A DNA stretch of 64,000 nucleotides from Aselliscus stoliczkanus. Its lineage: Eukaryota; Chordata; Mammalia; Chiroptera; Hipposideridae. Made by a program: the position numbers and the translations under genes. The stretch is taken from NCBI GenBank assembly GCA_033961575.1, contig CM066736.1, forward strand, positions 91,210,852-91,274,851. The letters run 5' to 3'. Position 1 is the stretch's first letter, and each line of letters opens with the position of its first letter. Below are positions 27,566 to 38,564 of the stretch, one piece after another. Under the pieces are notes generated by a model that saw only the letters and a list, made by a program, of their open reading frames with translations, had not been told where the DNA came from and did not search any database.

Positions 27566-27884
27566 TATCTATTTGAGCAAAACCAACATGAAGAATGGCA
27601 TTAAAAATAATAAGCACAACTCACACCTGAAGAGATAGAATGAATTCAACATCAACCAAAAAAGAAAAAAAGAAAAAAAAAGAACCTCCTCTCAAGGTAA
27701 CCTTCTCTATCCCAACTCTACTTCAGGATTCAAATCACTCACCTTTCAGCTCTAGAGGTTATGATTAATGCTATTATTAGCCCTAGGTAACTGCACTATC
27801 ACTTAGGATCTCTCACTGACTACATCCTTATAAATAGTTCCTTTGTAAGTAATCCCCTCTCAAATTTTTTTAATTTGAGAAATA

Positions 27885-28715
27885 ACAAGAGTTGGCAAGG
27901 ATGTAGAAAAAGGGAACTTTTGTGCACTGTTGCTGGGAATGTATATTTGTGCAGCCACTATGGAAAACACTACGGAGGCTTCTCAAAGAAATTAAAAATA
28001 TAACTACAATATGATCCAGCAATTTCACTTCTGGGTATTTATCTGAAGAAAACAAACTTAAAGAATGGGATATTGTGGCACTGCAAAAGAGCACAAGTTT
28101 TGAAACTCAACAGACCCTGGTTGGGATTTGATTTCCCTTTTTCACTAGGAAATATAAATTCTTAGCTAACACATGAACAAAAATTCACACTCTCTAGAAA
28201 CAAAAATATTGTAAATGACAATAAATACGAGAGGTAGTTCCTGCCTACTGGAACTATATGCATTGTTTTTAATGGTTTCAATATACTTTTAAAAGTTTCA
28301 AGCATGGAAATAACTCAAATGTCCACCAGGACATGAAGGGATGAACAAAATGAGTAGATCCATATAATGGAATATTATTCCTCAATAAAAAGGAATGAAG
28401 TACTGACACATGGATGAACCTTAAAAACACTATGCTAATTGAAAAAAGACACACCAAAATAAGGGTCATATGTTGTATGATTCCATTAACAAGAAATATG
28501 CATAATAGAGAAATCCATAGAGACAGAAAGTAGACATGTGTTTTTCAGGGGCTGTGACTGCCGGGCATGTGGGAATGGTGATGACTGCTAATGGGTAATA
28601 GATTTCTTTTCATGGTAATTAAAATGTTCTGGAATTACATAAGGGTAATAGTTGCACAACTCTATGAATATACTAAAAACCACTGAATTGTATACTTGAA
28701 AAGGGTAAATTTATA
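27885..28715 (+). mobile_element. L1M 3' end, interrupted
   Basis: GGGTATTTATCTGAAGAAAA, later ATGGAATATTATTCCTCAAT, ATTCCATTAACAAGAAATAT and GAATTGTATACTTGAAAAGG. About 230 bases near 28070-28300 do not fit L1 and may be an older MIR-like insertion. Confidence 0.7.
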
Positions 28716-28720
28716 TTAGA

Positions 28721-28789
28721 TTGTCGGAAAAGTCATGACGCATTTTTGCAACAAAAAACAGAAAAAATATGTCATGACTTTTCCAACAA
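28721..28789. mobile_element. 69-bp mariner-type MITE
   Basis: Perfect hairpin candidate: left arm TTGTCGGAAAAGTCATGAC at 28721-28739, right arm its inverse at 28771-28789 with one mismatch. The preceding TTAGA resembles the TA-flanked ends of short mariner derivatives such as MADE1. The element can encode nothing. Confidence 0.8.
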
Positions 28790-29263
28790 CCCAGCAGTAT
28801 GTGAACTAAGTTGTTGTTTTTTTTTAATGTTGCCAGATGCTTGTCTAACAGTGAAGGAAGCATATTTTCTTTCTTCTAGAAGAATTAGCATAGTAAAAAT
28901 TAATTATGTGTGGCAAGACTGTAACATAATTTATTTTGTGGATTGAAAAAAGCTGACCTTTCTCACTGTATATGGAGCTAATTTGTATTGGAGCCAAGAA
29001 GTTTTCTGGAAGAAAGGTAATGAAATCACCTGCCCCATAATCTCTTCATTTTAGAGTTTAATATAATATGCACTTCCCTGATGAGTAGATGAAGATGATC
29101 CCAACAGTCTAGGCTTAATTGCATCAAAGATCATAGAAGATTCTTTAAGGGAAAATCTCACCATAAGTGAAGTGTGTCTACACGCATGTGTGTGCAGGCA
29201 CATGTGTTTGTGTGGGGAGGAAGTAAAACTGATGTCCTGGACTTAACGGCAAAGAACAAGTGA

Positions 29264-29529
29264 GGGTTGCCAGATTTAGAAAATAAAAATACAAGATGTC
29301 AGTTAAACTTTAATTTCACATAAATAGCAAGTAATTTTTTTAGTAAAACTATGTGCCATACAGTAAACTTGGGAGCTCAAGTATGAAGCGTGCTTAGCCA
29401 AACATTATGTTGAGGAAATGTATACATCTCACCTGTGATATTTTGGTACCTACTCATACTAAAAAAGTATTCATTGTTCATATGAAATTCAAACTTAACT
29501 TGGTGTCCTATATTTTATCTGGAAAACCT
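29264..29529. mobile_element. Palindromic non-autonomous DNA transposon
   Basis: The left arm starts GGGTTGCCAGATTTAGAAAA. The right arm is its diverged inverse, ending ATTTTATCTGGAAAACCT. Arms are about 90 bp with roughly 75-80 percent pairing by eye. This is a known type of old mammalian MITE, but I cannot name it. The unpaired centre holds one copy of the 70-bp duplication listed at 29365. Confidence 0.6.
29365..29435 (+). repeat. Direct repeat, copy A
   Basis: AAACTTGGGAGCTCAAGTAT onward for about 70 bases. A second copy at 29645-29714 differs at about a dozen positions. Confidence 0.7.
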
Positions 29530-29644
29530 ATGGCGAGTAGATTGCTTCCAGGTCACCATGCAGCTGAGGGTGAAACTCCTCTTGACTCTATGGGAATATT
29601 TTGGGAAGAGTAACTAAGCATATAAGTCCAAGCTAAAGAAATGT

Positions 29645-29714
29645 AAACTTGGGGCCCCAAGTATGAGGCATGCTTGGCCAATCATAATATTAAGGACATG
29701 TATTTCTCTTACCT
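29645..29714 (+). repeat. Direct repeat, copy B
   Basis: AAACTTGGGGCCCCAAGTAT onward, paralleling copy A 280 bases upstream. Confidence 0.7.
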
Positions 29715-29769
29715 CAAAAAAATTTTTAGGCAATACAATATAGTAGTGTGGCAGTGTGAAGAAGTCAGG

Positions 29770-31140
29770 AATTCTCTACCTAGGAAACAACTGTAAAATT
29801 AGAAAAAATTATCAGAAATACTCATTTCATGGCTCTGGAAACCACAGAGCCCACAGAGCAGTGGAAAATCACAAATTGAGAGACATTTATTCATGAACAG
29901 TTGCTAAACTTCAAGTAGGAGGCATACGACCCTGTTGTTCTTACCTAGGGCTGCCCTCATTCAACCTCCTACAGCCCCAGCTTGGTCAATGTGGTGGTTT
30001 TACCAGGGAAAGACTGGGTATAAAATAAGTAGCTTCTCTGCCAGAAGGGGCTGACTTCTTTCGGAAGGAAGAATGGAAAACCCATACCCAGTGCCAAATG
30101 GAAAAGTCCTGCAACCATTCTAACCAAGGGCTGTTATCCTGGTTGGTGCACACAGCAGACTGGAAGACTGACCAGAGGCTTTCAAGGAGATATCACAAAT
30201 GAAATAAGCATAGGGGGTTTAATAAGCTCTCCACACATGCCTGACTGACTGAAAGACTATACATATATTCAAGGGAGACAAGAGCCCAAACCCTCCACAA
30301 AACTAAAGCTGAGGAAACGGAGTACATATGCAGAAGAGACTGAAGGAGTCCGAAGGAAAGAGAAAAGCTAGGGCAGACTCAAAAACTGCCTGAACTTTGA
30401 ATGTGCTTCCCAAGCCATATACAGACCTATTAGTAGAGGACAGAACTAAGGTATTTGGATACAACATCTGATAAATCGTTGGTAGTTCATTAAGCTATGC
30501 AGACATAGGGCAACCCATAAAAATTCAAGCTTAAAAATAAAGTTTAGGGACAGCTGGTTAGTTAGCTCAGATGGTTAGAGTGCAGGATGCAGTGCTCATA
30601 ATACCAAGATTGCTGGTTTGATTCCCACATGGGCCACTGAGGTGCGCCCTCCACAACTAGATTGAAACAACTACATGACTTGGAGCTGATGAGTCCTGGA
30701 GAAACACACTGTTTCTCCAATAATCCCCAATAAAAATGTTTTCAAAAAATAAAATAAAAGTTTAAAAAATATCTGAGCAGCAACATTAGGTGAGCATTGT
30801 GAAAGAGATACATTCCACAGTTTCCAGGAAACATTACTAAAAACAAACAAAACAGCAACAGCAACAGCACCTCAGGGGGGAAAAAAAGTTCTTTAAAATG
30901 TCTCGTTTTTAAAAAAATTGAGTTGAGTCATGAAAAGAAACAGGAAATTAAGACCTATGGTAGGGGGAAACAGTCATCAAAACTGTCACTCAGTGAATCC
31001 AGATGTTGGGTTTATCAAACACAAACTTCAGAGCAGCTATTTATAAGTACGTTCAAAGAATTAAAGGGAACCATATATAAATAATCAAAGGAAAATACAA
31101 AGAACCTCCATTAAAAAAAATAGAAACTATGCAAATGAAA
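29770..31140 (+). mobile_element. Probable L1M 5'UTR/ORF1 region, SINE-interrupted
   Basis: Text such as GGGGAAACAGTCATCAAAAC, GATGTTGGGTTTATCAAACA and CTTCAGAGCAGCTATTTATA recalls ancient L1 5' regions. It joins almost directly to L1 ORF2 3' text at about 31141, so the middle is missing here too. Confidence 0.4.
30546..30755 (+). mobile_element. tRNA-derived SINE, third head type
   Basis: GTTAGCTCAGATGGTTAGAG box A, TGGTTTGATTCCCA box B, CTCCACAACTAGATTGAAAC body and tail CCCCAATAAAAATG plus A's. AAAGTTTA-type sequence occurs on both flanks. Confidence 0.75.
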
Positions 31141-32237
31141 ACTTGATAGATATATGCAAAAATAAATGAAACTGGATCACTCTCATATACCATATACAAA
31201 AATAAACTTAAAATGGATTACAGTCTTAAATGTACGACCTGTAACTATAAAACCCCTAGAAGAAAAATAAGTAATAAGCTCTTTGACACCTGTCTTAGCA
31301 ATATCTTTTTGGATATGTCTCCATAGGCAAGGGAAACAAATGAAAAAATAAACAATGGGGTTATATCAAATTAAAAATCTTCCACACAGTGAAGGAAACC
31401 ATCAACAAAATAAAAAGTCAACCTACTGAATGTGAGAAGATATTTGCAAATGATATAGCTCATATGGTATTAATATCCAAAATATATAAGGAACTCATAC
31501 AACTCAATAACAACAACAACAACAAAACTGATCAAAAAATGGACGGGGAACATCAATAGACATTTTTTCCTAAAGAAGACATACAGATGGCCAACAGACA
31601 TATGAAAATATGCCCAACATCATTAATCATCAGGGACATTAAAATCAAAACCACAATGAGGTAACACCTCATACCTGTCAGAATGGCTATGATCAAAAAG
31701 TCAACAAATAACAAGGGTTGGTGAAGATATGAAGTAAAGAGAATCCTCCTGCAATGTGGTGGGATTATAAATTTGTGTGGCTACTAAGGAAAACAACATG
31801 GAGAATCCTAAAAAAAACTAACAATAGAACTAGCATATGACCCAGGATTCCATTTCTGAGTATTTATCCAAAGAAAACATACAAAAAAAAAAAAAAACTA
31901 ACTCAAAAAGATATATGCGGGCCCGCCGAGTGGCGTGGTGGTTAAGCGCTGGCTTGGGAAGCCAGCAGCCCTGGTTCGGGTCCCACATATGAGGGCCAGT
32001 GACACTGCCCTCAAAAAAAAAAAAAAAAAAAAAGATATATGCACCCCCATGTTTACTGCAGCATTATTTACAATAGACAAGATATGGAAGCAACCTAAGT
32101 GTCCATCAATAAATGAATGGATAAAGAAGATGTAGAGGAAGATCTAAGATGGCACATTGCAGCATTATTTACAATAGATAAGATATAGAAGCAACCTAAG
32201 TGTCCATCAACAAATGAATGGATAAAGAAGATGTAAA
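31141..32237 (+). mobile_element. Host L1 3' portion, left half
   Basis: L1 ORF2 3' landmarks: GACCTGTAACTATAAAACCC, CATCAACAAAATAAAAAGTC, AATGAATGGATAAAGAAGAT. It is cut by the internally deleted L1 that starts near 32238 and resumes at about 38565 with GGTGGTATATATACACAATG. Confidence 0.85.
31919..32028 (+). mobile_element. tRNA-derived short SINE in L1
   Basis: GGCCCGCCGAGTGGCGTGG head to CACTGCCCTC and poly-A. Perfect target-site duplication AAAAAGATATATGC at 31905-31918 and 32029-32042. Confidence 0.92.
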
Positions 32238-32259
32238 GGAAGATCTAAGATAGCACATT
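32058..32259 (+). repeat. 101-bp tandem duplication across an L1 junction
   Basis: Unit 1 32058-32158 and unit 2 32159-32259 are collinear and about 95 percent identical. Each contains host L1 (GCAGCATTATTTACAATAGA to GATAAAGAAGATGTA) plus the first 20 or so bases of the inserted L1 (GGAAGATCTAAGAT). Confidence 0.88.
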
Positions 32260-32309
32260 AGATCAATCCCATGCTTGCCTCATCCAGTGAACACATTAAA
32301 GTACAGCTC

Positions 32310-32766
32310 AAGGGCCTGCCGAGTAGTACATTGGTTAAGAGCTGGCTTGGAACACCAGTGGCCCTGGTTCGGATCCCACATATGAGGGCCTCTTTGCTGC
32401 CCTCTACAGCTAAGATGGTGAACAATAGCTCCACCTGGAGATGGGCTGCTGTGAGTCCCCAGGATGGCATAGCTGCAGCCCCTGCTGCAGTGGGCTGCCA
32501 TAGGCTACAGTGAGTGGCCGGCAGCCAGCGTGAGCAGCTGGCAGCCAGTGTGAGCTGCCAAGAGCCGCTGTGAGCAGCTGTCCAGAAGCCAGCGACCAAT
32601 CTGCCTCACCCAAGAAGAGCGCAATGATGACACCAACATGGGCCAGTGAAGCAATGTCCTCCATAACTAGACTGAAGAACAAAAGGACAGCAACTTGTCT
32701 GTTCCCCTTCCCCGGTTCCCCAACACTGTTCCCCTCCCCCAATTCCCCAATAAAAAAATCTTTTTA
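32310..32766 (+). mobile_element. Composite SINE copy 3
   Basis: Head GGCCTGCCGAGTAGTACATT, GC-rich body with two GGCAGCCAGxGTGAGC units, tail CCAATTCCCCAATAAAAAAA. Inserted in the 5'UTR of HAL1-like copy 1. Confidence 0.9.
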
Positions 32767-32896
32767 AAAATCAGAATATCTGTCATATCATTAAAAAAAA
32801 AATTACCACTCAAATATAGAACAATCAACCTGAAGAACTATCTGAAATTTAGCTAAACAGAAGTTTTATAACTAAGGATATAAAGAAGACGCAATG

Positions 32897-33041
32897 TTTG
32901 TGAGAGGTATAAATGTCTAACTATTACATTATTTTGTGCACCTGAAACTAACAATAAAAGAAGGAGGAGGAGGAGAAGGAGAAGGAGAAGGAGGAAGAGG
33001 AGAGGAGGGGAGGGGGAGGGGGAGAGGGAGGAGGAGAAGAG
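32897..33041 (+). mobile_element. Ultra-short L1 3'-end insertion with (GGA)n tail
   Basis: About 55 bases of L1 3' terminus (GTGCACCTGAAACTAACAAT, AAAAG) followed by a GGA/GAA-rich tract of about 85 bases. Copy 2 of the host element lacks it. GAAGACGCAATG on the left and GAAGCAGCCATGG on the right look like a decayed target-site duplication. Confidence 0.68.
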
Positions 33042-34679
33042 GAAGCAGCCATGGCAAGACTGGTAGGAGGGGTGGAGACACAAAACTGGCCAGCCACAAA
33101 CCTCCCTATGGCAGTTGAAACCTGGGAAAAATATCTCTGCCACAGAAGTTTCCCCCAGAGGAGCAAGGGTCCCCTCCCCTACACCAGGCTCCCTAGCCCA
33201 GGGTACTGGAGGAGCCCCCACAACATCTGGCTGTGAAAACCAATGGGGATTCTGACCACCTGGGTGAGGTGGAGGGCTGTGGGAAAACCAGACATCCTCT
33301 AAAAGCGCCCATGCACAGATTCACTTGCTCACAGGCACTCACCCTGGGCTCTGGCAGAGGGACAGTGATTCTGGGGGAGTGAGATACATATGGGAAAGAC
33401 TGAGTGTGTGGCTTCTGAATGAGAATTAGAAGGACAGTTGCCATTTTCCCTGTTTGGTGTCTTTCTCCTGTGCAGCCTGCAAACAGGAGCCATCTTTTCT
33501 GTGTTGAGCCCTCCCCCAACACCCATGGTCAAATCTGAATCTGAATTGGTCTGGTGGCCTCTGCTTGCCCCATCCTGGTGACTCACTGAGACCCTGCCAC
33601 ACCCAACTCCATACCACAGGAGGCTTTATCAGTGGCTGAACCTTACAGAAGCCAATACCTGGCAGCAGGCTTTGGAGTGTCTTGGCTTTTTGTAGAGCTA
33701 CCCGAGACCTGGTACTGGTGGCAGCCATCCTCAGTTCACAGAGTGGCCTTTCCCATGTGCCTCCGGGTCCAGCACAGGCAGCAAACAACTGTAGATCGTT
33801 TTGTAACTCCTACCATGTAGTCCACACCCAGTTACAGGTAGGGGCTGACCTTGGACTGCATCAGAGTTCCTCCCAAGAGGCCCCAGAACCAACATACTTG
33901 GATATTGGTTTCACATGACAGCAAGGCACCACCCAATTAGCCCATGGGCACACCCAAAGGGCAATCTCAACAGGCACCAGAGCCCACTGGGATAAATCCT
34001 GCTCCATGGGGTCAGCCCCTGCACAGCAGCCCATAAGCTGTGGACTTGGCCTAATGCCACAGTCCGTCAGCCTGAGTGTCAGTCCTACCCACTGATGTGC
34101 TGCTAATAGTAATCAAGGCTCAACTACAACAGGAGGGCACACAAATCCCACACAAGGACACTCCTGGAGCACCCGGCTCAGGTGTCTAGGGAGACTGTGC
34201 CACTGGGCCCCACAGGTCACCTACTATATAAGGCCATCCAACAAGACTGGGAGAAATAGTAGATCTACCTAATACATAGAAACAAACACAGAGAGGCAGC
34301 CAAAATGAGGAAACAAAGAAATGTGTCCCAAATGAAAGAACAGCAAAAAACTCCAGAAAAAGAACTAAACAAAATGGAAGCAAGCAACCTACCAAAGACA
34401 GAATCCAAAGCACTGGTAACATATACTCGAGGAAGTTAGTGAGAACTTCAACAAAGAGCTAGCAAGTGCATGCGTGCACACACACATATACAAATACACA
34501 CACAGAAATATAATAACCATAGAAAAGAACCAGTCAGGAGTGAAGAGTTCAATAACTGAAAGAATGCACTGGAAGGAATAATCAGGAGACTAGATAAAGC
34601 AGAGGATTGAGTCAGAGATTTGTAAGACAAGGTAGCAGAAAACACACAATCAAAACAGCAAAAAGAAAAAAGAATTAAA

Positions 34680-35096
34680 AAAAAGATTTTAATTGGGGAA
34701 TTGGGGAAGGGGAACAGCATTGGGGAATTGGGGAAGGGGAACAGACAAGTTGCTGTTCTTTTGTTCTTCAGTCTATCTGTGGAGGACATCGCTTCACGGG
34801 CCCATGTTGGTATTATCATTGCGCTCTTCCTGGCTGAGGCAGTCGCTCACCGGCCATTGGACAGCCACTCACGGTGGCTCACGGCAGCTCTCAAAAGCTC
34901 ATGCCAGTTGCTGGCAAGCCCCACTGCAGCCTACGCCATCGCCGGCAACTCACAGTAGCAAACTCCAGGTTGAGCTGTTGTTCACCATCTCAGCTGCAGA
35001 GGTTGTAGCATCACTGGCCCATGTAGGATCTAAACCCCTGCTGCTCAGAGCTGGCATCCCAAGCCAACTCTTAACCAATGTGCCACTCAGCCGGCC
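34680..35096 (-). mobile_element. Composite SINE copy 4
   Basis: Antisense: GATTTTAATTGGGGAATTGG tail first, GC-rich body, head ends CACTCAGCCGGCCC. Inserted in ORF1 of HAL1-like copy 1. AAAAAGAAT-type sequence on both flanks. Confidence 0.9.
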
Positions 35097-35398
35097 CAAG
35101 AAAAAGAATTTTTAAAATGAGGATAGTTTAAGAGACCCTCTGGGACAATATCAAGCATACCAACATTTGCATCATAGAGGTTCCAGAAGAAGAGAGAGTG
35201 CAAGAAATTGAAAACCTATTCGAAGAAATGACAGAAAACTTGCCTAACCTGGTGAAGGAAATAGACATACAAGCCCAGGAAGTGCAGAGAGTTCCAAAAA
35301 AGATGAATCCAAAGAGGTCCACACCAAGATACACCATAATTGAAATGCCAAAGGTTAAAGACAAAGATAGAATCTTAAAAGCAGCAAGAAAAGTACCA

Positions 35399-35936
35399 TA
35401 TTTTGCCATGTATAATGCACACTGCTTTGCCCAAATTTGTGAGGGAAAAATAAGGATACACATTATACATGGGTACTATTAATTCTGTATCTATATAAAT
35501 GTTTTTCATTCTTTTATTTATGTTTATGAGTTAAAAGTGTAACTCTAGAAATCAATAATGATGTCCACATGCACAATAATACCCTGGAATACGATAATCG
35601 GTTTTGTTGAACTTACAATGAACTTGCAACGACAAAGAGTTCTTGGCTTTCTATAATGCATAAATATCTTAAAGTTGTTATTGGCACATAAAATTTCTTG
35701 TACCTTGTATCTGTTCTTGTGTTTTGTAATTATTTGTTACATAAAATTTCTTTACCATAATATGTTAAAAAAATAAATGCTAAAATTCCTTTATAATACA
35801 TATGTAGATATATGTAAACCTAAATGCAAACAAAAATTTGAATTAAAAAATTAAAATGAAAATCTTTTCCCTGAAAGTCTGGGCCAAAAATGTGGGTGTG
35901 CATTATACATGGGAGTGCATTATACACAGCAAAATA
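35399..35936. mobile_element. 538-bp non-autonomous DNA transposon in L1 ORF1
   Basis: Terminal inverted repeats TATTTTGCCATGTATAATGC at 35399 and, inverted, GCATTATACACAGCAAAATA ending 35936 (22 bp, two mismatches). Subterminal CATTATACATGG repeats lie inside each end. The element interrupts ORF1 exactly after ILKAARK; copy 2 of the host is continuous here. TA just outside each end could be the target duplication, pointing to a Tc1/mariner-type element, but this is not certain. No coding capacity. Confidence 0.78.
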
Positions 35937-36172
35937 TCTGTTAGTTACCTACAAGGGAGCTCCCATAACAATGTCAGCTGATTTCTCAACAGAAACTTTG
36001 CAGGCCAGAAAGGATGGGCACAAAACTGTCAACATGATAAAAAACAATGATCTACAAGATTACCTATCAAAGCTATCATTTACAACTGAAGGAGAGACAA
36101 AGTACCAGAAAAGAAAATGCTAAAGAAGTGCAACACCACCAAACCAGAATCCTAGAGGGACCTCTTTAAGAC

Positions 36173-36176
<4 letters not shown>

Positions 36177-36203
<27 letters not shown>

Positions 36204-36228
36204 CTGTGTGTGTGTGTGTGTGTATGTA
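36177..36228. repeat. (TG)n microsatellite
   Basis: About 25 TG units with a few interruptions. Confidence 0.93.
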
Positions 36229-37054
36229 TATGTATGACAAATTCAGCATACATATATATATATATGAGACAATAACTATGTATCTATCAGCAATTACTTT
36301 CAATGTAAATGGATTAAATGCTCCAATCAAAAGATAGGAAGATAGGGTGACTGGATGGATATGAGAACAAGACCCTTACATATTCTGCCTATAAGAAACT
36401 CACATCAGATCAAAAGACACATACAGACTGAAACGAAAGGATAGAAAACAATATATCATGACAATGAACACAATTAAAAAACATTGGGGTAGCAATATTA
36501 CCAGACAAAATAGACTTTAAAATAAAGGCTATAACAAGAAACAAATAAGGACCCAGTAATCCCACTTCTGGGTATATATCTGAAGAAACCTAAAATGCTA
36601 CTTTGAAGGCACATGTGCATCTATGTGTTCATTGCAGCACTATTTACAATTGCCAAGATGTAGACTGTGTGTCACCTGTGGTGGCATGGATGGATCTGAA
36701 AGTATTGTGCTAAGTGGAGTATATCAGACAGAGAAAGACAGGTGCAATATGATTTAACTTATATGTGGAATCTAAAGAACAAAATAAACAAACAAACAAA
36801 ACAGAAACAAACCCATAGATACATAGAACATTTTGATGGTTGCCAGATGGAAGGGAGAATTGAGAGAGTGAGTGAAAAGGGGGAAGGGATTAAGAAGTAA
36901 AAATTGGTTGTTACAAAGTAGTCATGGGCAGATAGGGTATAGCATATGGAATATAGTCAATAATGTAATAACTATGTATGGTATCAGATGGGTACTAGAT
37001 TTATTGGGGTCATAGATGAAAGGGGAGTTGGGGGACAGGGTGAAAAAAGTGAAG

Positions 37055-37930
37055 GGAGAAAAGGGAACCCTGGTGCACTGCTGGTGGGACTGCAGATTGG
37101 TGCAGCCATTATAGAAATCAGTTTGGAGGTATCTCAAAAAACTAGAAATGGAACTACCATATGACCCAGCAATTCCACTCTTGGGTATCTACCAAGAAGA
37201 ATCCAAGATGCTAATTCAAAAAATTATATGCACCCCTATGTTGATGTAAATGGAGTATTACTCCGCTATAAAGAAGAATGAAATCGTATCATTTGCAATG
37301 ATATGGATGGACCTAGAGACTATTATATTAAGTGAAATAAGTCAGTCGGAGAAAGACAAATACCATATGATCTCACTTATATGTGGAATTTGAAAAAACT
37401 GAATGGACGAGCAAAGTAAACAGAAACAGTCTCATAGATACAGAGGAAAAACTTATGATTGCTAGTTGAGAGGGGGTGGGGATGAGGGAGAAGGGGAAGG
37501 GATTAGACAGCATAAATAGGTAACTACAATATTGCCACAGGGATATGAAAGACAGTTCGGGGAATATAATAATGTTGTAAATATTTTCTGGGGTGTCAGA
37601 TGGTCACATGTCTTGTTAGGGAGACCACTTCATGGATGGAGTAAAGGCTTGATCACTGTACTGTACACCCAAAACTGATGTTGTATAATATTGTATGCCA
37701 ACTGTAATTGAATATATATATATAGTCACGGGACGTGGAGTATACTGCGGAAGGGAGTCAAAGGAATTGTAATAGATATGTATGATATGGGGGGGGAGGA
37801 ATGAGGTAGTGAATTGGCGGAGGGGCTTGTCACTTTGAGAGGTAAAAAATATAACTATTGCACTGTATTGTACACCTGAAATTAACTTTTTTTAAAAAAA
37901 ATGTTTATTTGACAATAAAAGAATTTTTTT
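37055..37930 (+). mobile_element. 5'-truncated L1 inserted in HAL1-like copy 1
   Basis: L1 3' text from GGGAACCCTGGTGCACTGCT through ATGACCCAGCAATTCCACTC and AGTCACGGGACGTGGAGTAT to GTACACCTGAAATTAAC. Perfect 12-bp duplication AAAAAAGTGAAG at 37043-37054 and 37931-37942; the host 3'UTR continues afterwards. Confidence 0.9.
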
Positions 37931-37963
37931 AAAAAAGTGAAGAGATTAAGAAGTACAAATTGG

Positions 37964-38072
37964 GGCCGGCCGAGTGGCGCGGTGGTTAAGCGCTGGCTTG
38001 GGAAGCCAGCGGCCCCGGTTCGGTCCCACATATGAGGGCCAGTGACACTGCCCTCAAAAAAAAAAAAAAAAA
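37964..38072 (+). mobile_element. tRNA-derived short SINE, near-consensus
   Basis: Near-consensus copy: GGCCGGCCGAGTGGCGCGG, GGGAAGCCAGCGGCCCC, CACTGCCCTC and 19 A's. The duplication AAGAAGTACAAATTGG is perfect on both sides, so this is among the youngest insertions in the window. Confidence 0.95.
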
Positions 38073-38564
38073 AAGAAGTACAAATTGGAAGTTACAAAGA
38101 GTCATGGGGATGTAAAGTAAAGCATAGGAAATAGCCAATAATACAGTAATAACTATATATAATGCCAGGTGAGTGCTGAGACTAGTGGGGGGGGTCACTT
38201 CTTAAATTATACAAATGTCTAACTACTATGCTGTACACCTGAAATTAATATAAAATAATATTGAATGTCAACTGTAATTGAAAAAGTAAAAAAGCAGGAA
38301 AATGGTAAAAGGCAATAAGAGGTCCAAATTTCCAGATATAAAACAAATAAGCCATGGGGATGTAATGTACAGCATAGGGAATATTGTCAATAATATTGTG
38401 ATAGTGTGGTGTAATGTCAGATGGTTGCTGGGCTTCATCTTGGAGATCACATCTTTAGGTATGTGAATGTTGAATAACTATAGTGTACACCTGAAACTGA
38501 TGTAATGAAACTGTTATAATATTAGCTATATTTTTAATAAAAACTTCAAAAAATAAATAAATAA

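Larger units (their letters stand above)
32238..38560 (+). mobile_element. Internally deleted L1 (HAL1-like), copy 1
   Basis: The L1 5'UTR begins GGAAGATCTAAGAT. ORF1 starts near 34304 (MRKQRNVSQMKEQQ) and its C-terminal part is at 35107-35395 (ENLPNLVKEIDIQAQEVQRV, KDKDRILKAARK), broken by stops and insertions. The start of ORF2 (ATTACTTTCAATGTAAATGG) runs only to about 36545. It then jumps directly to the ORF2 3' end (CCCAGTAATCCCACTTCTGG), removing reverse transcriptase. The 3'UTR is made of repeated modules, to AATAAAAACTTC at the end. Removing six nested insertions leaves roughly 3.8 kb, close to copy 2. ORF1 protein of L1 binds RNA; this copy is too damaged to make it. Confidence 0.8.

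Noticed and set aside
33193..33788. Minus-strand frames of 109-120 codons in the L1 5'UTR
   Set aside because: They lie antisense within the GC-richer L1 5'UTR, and similar frames recur in copy 2 (51402-51776). Repeat-derived, not genes.
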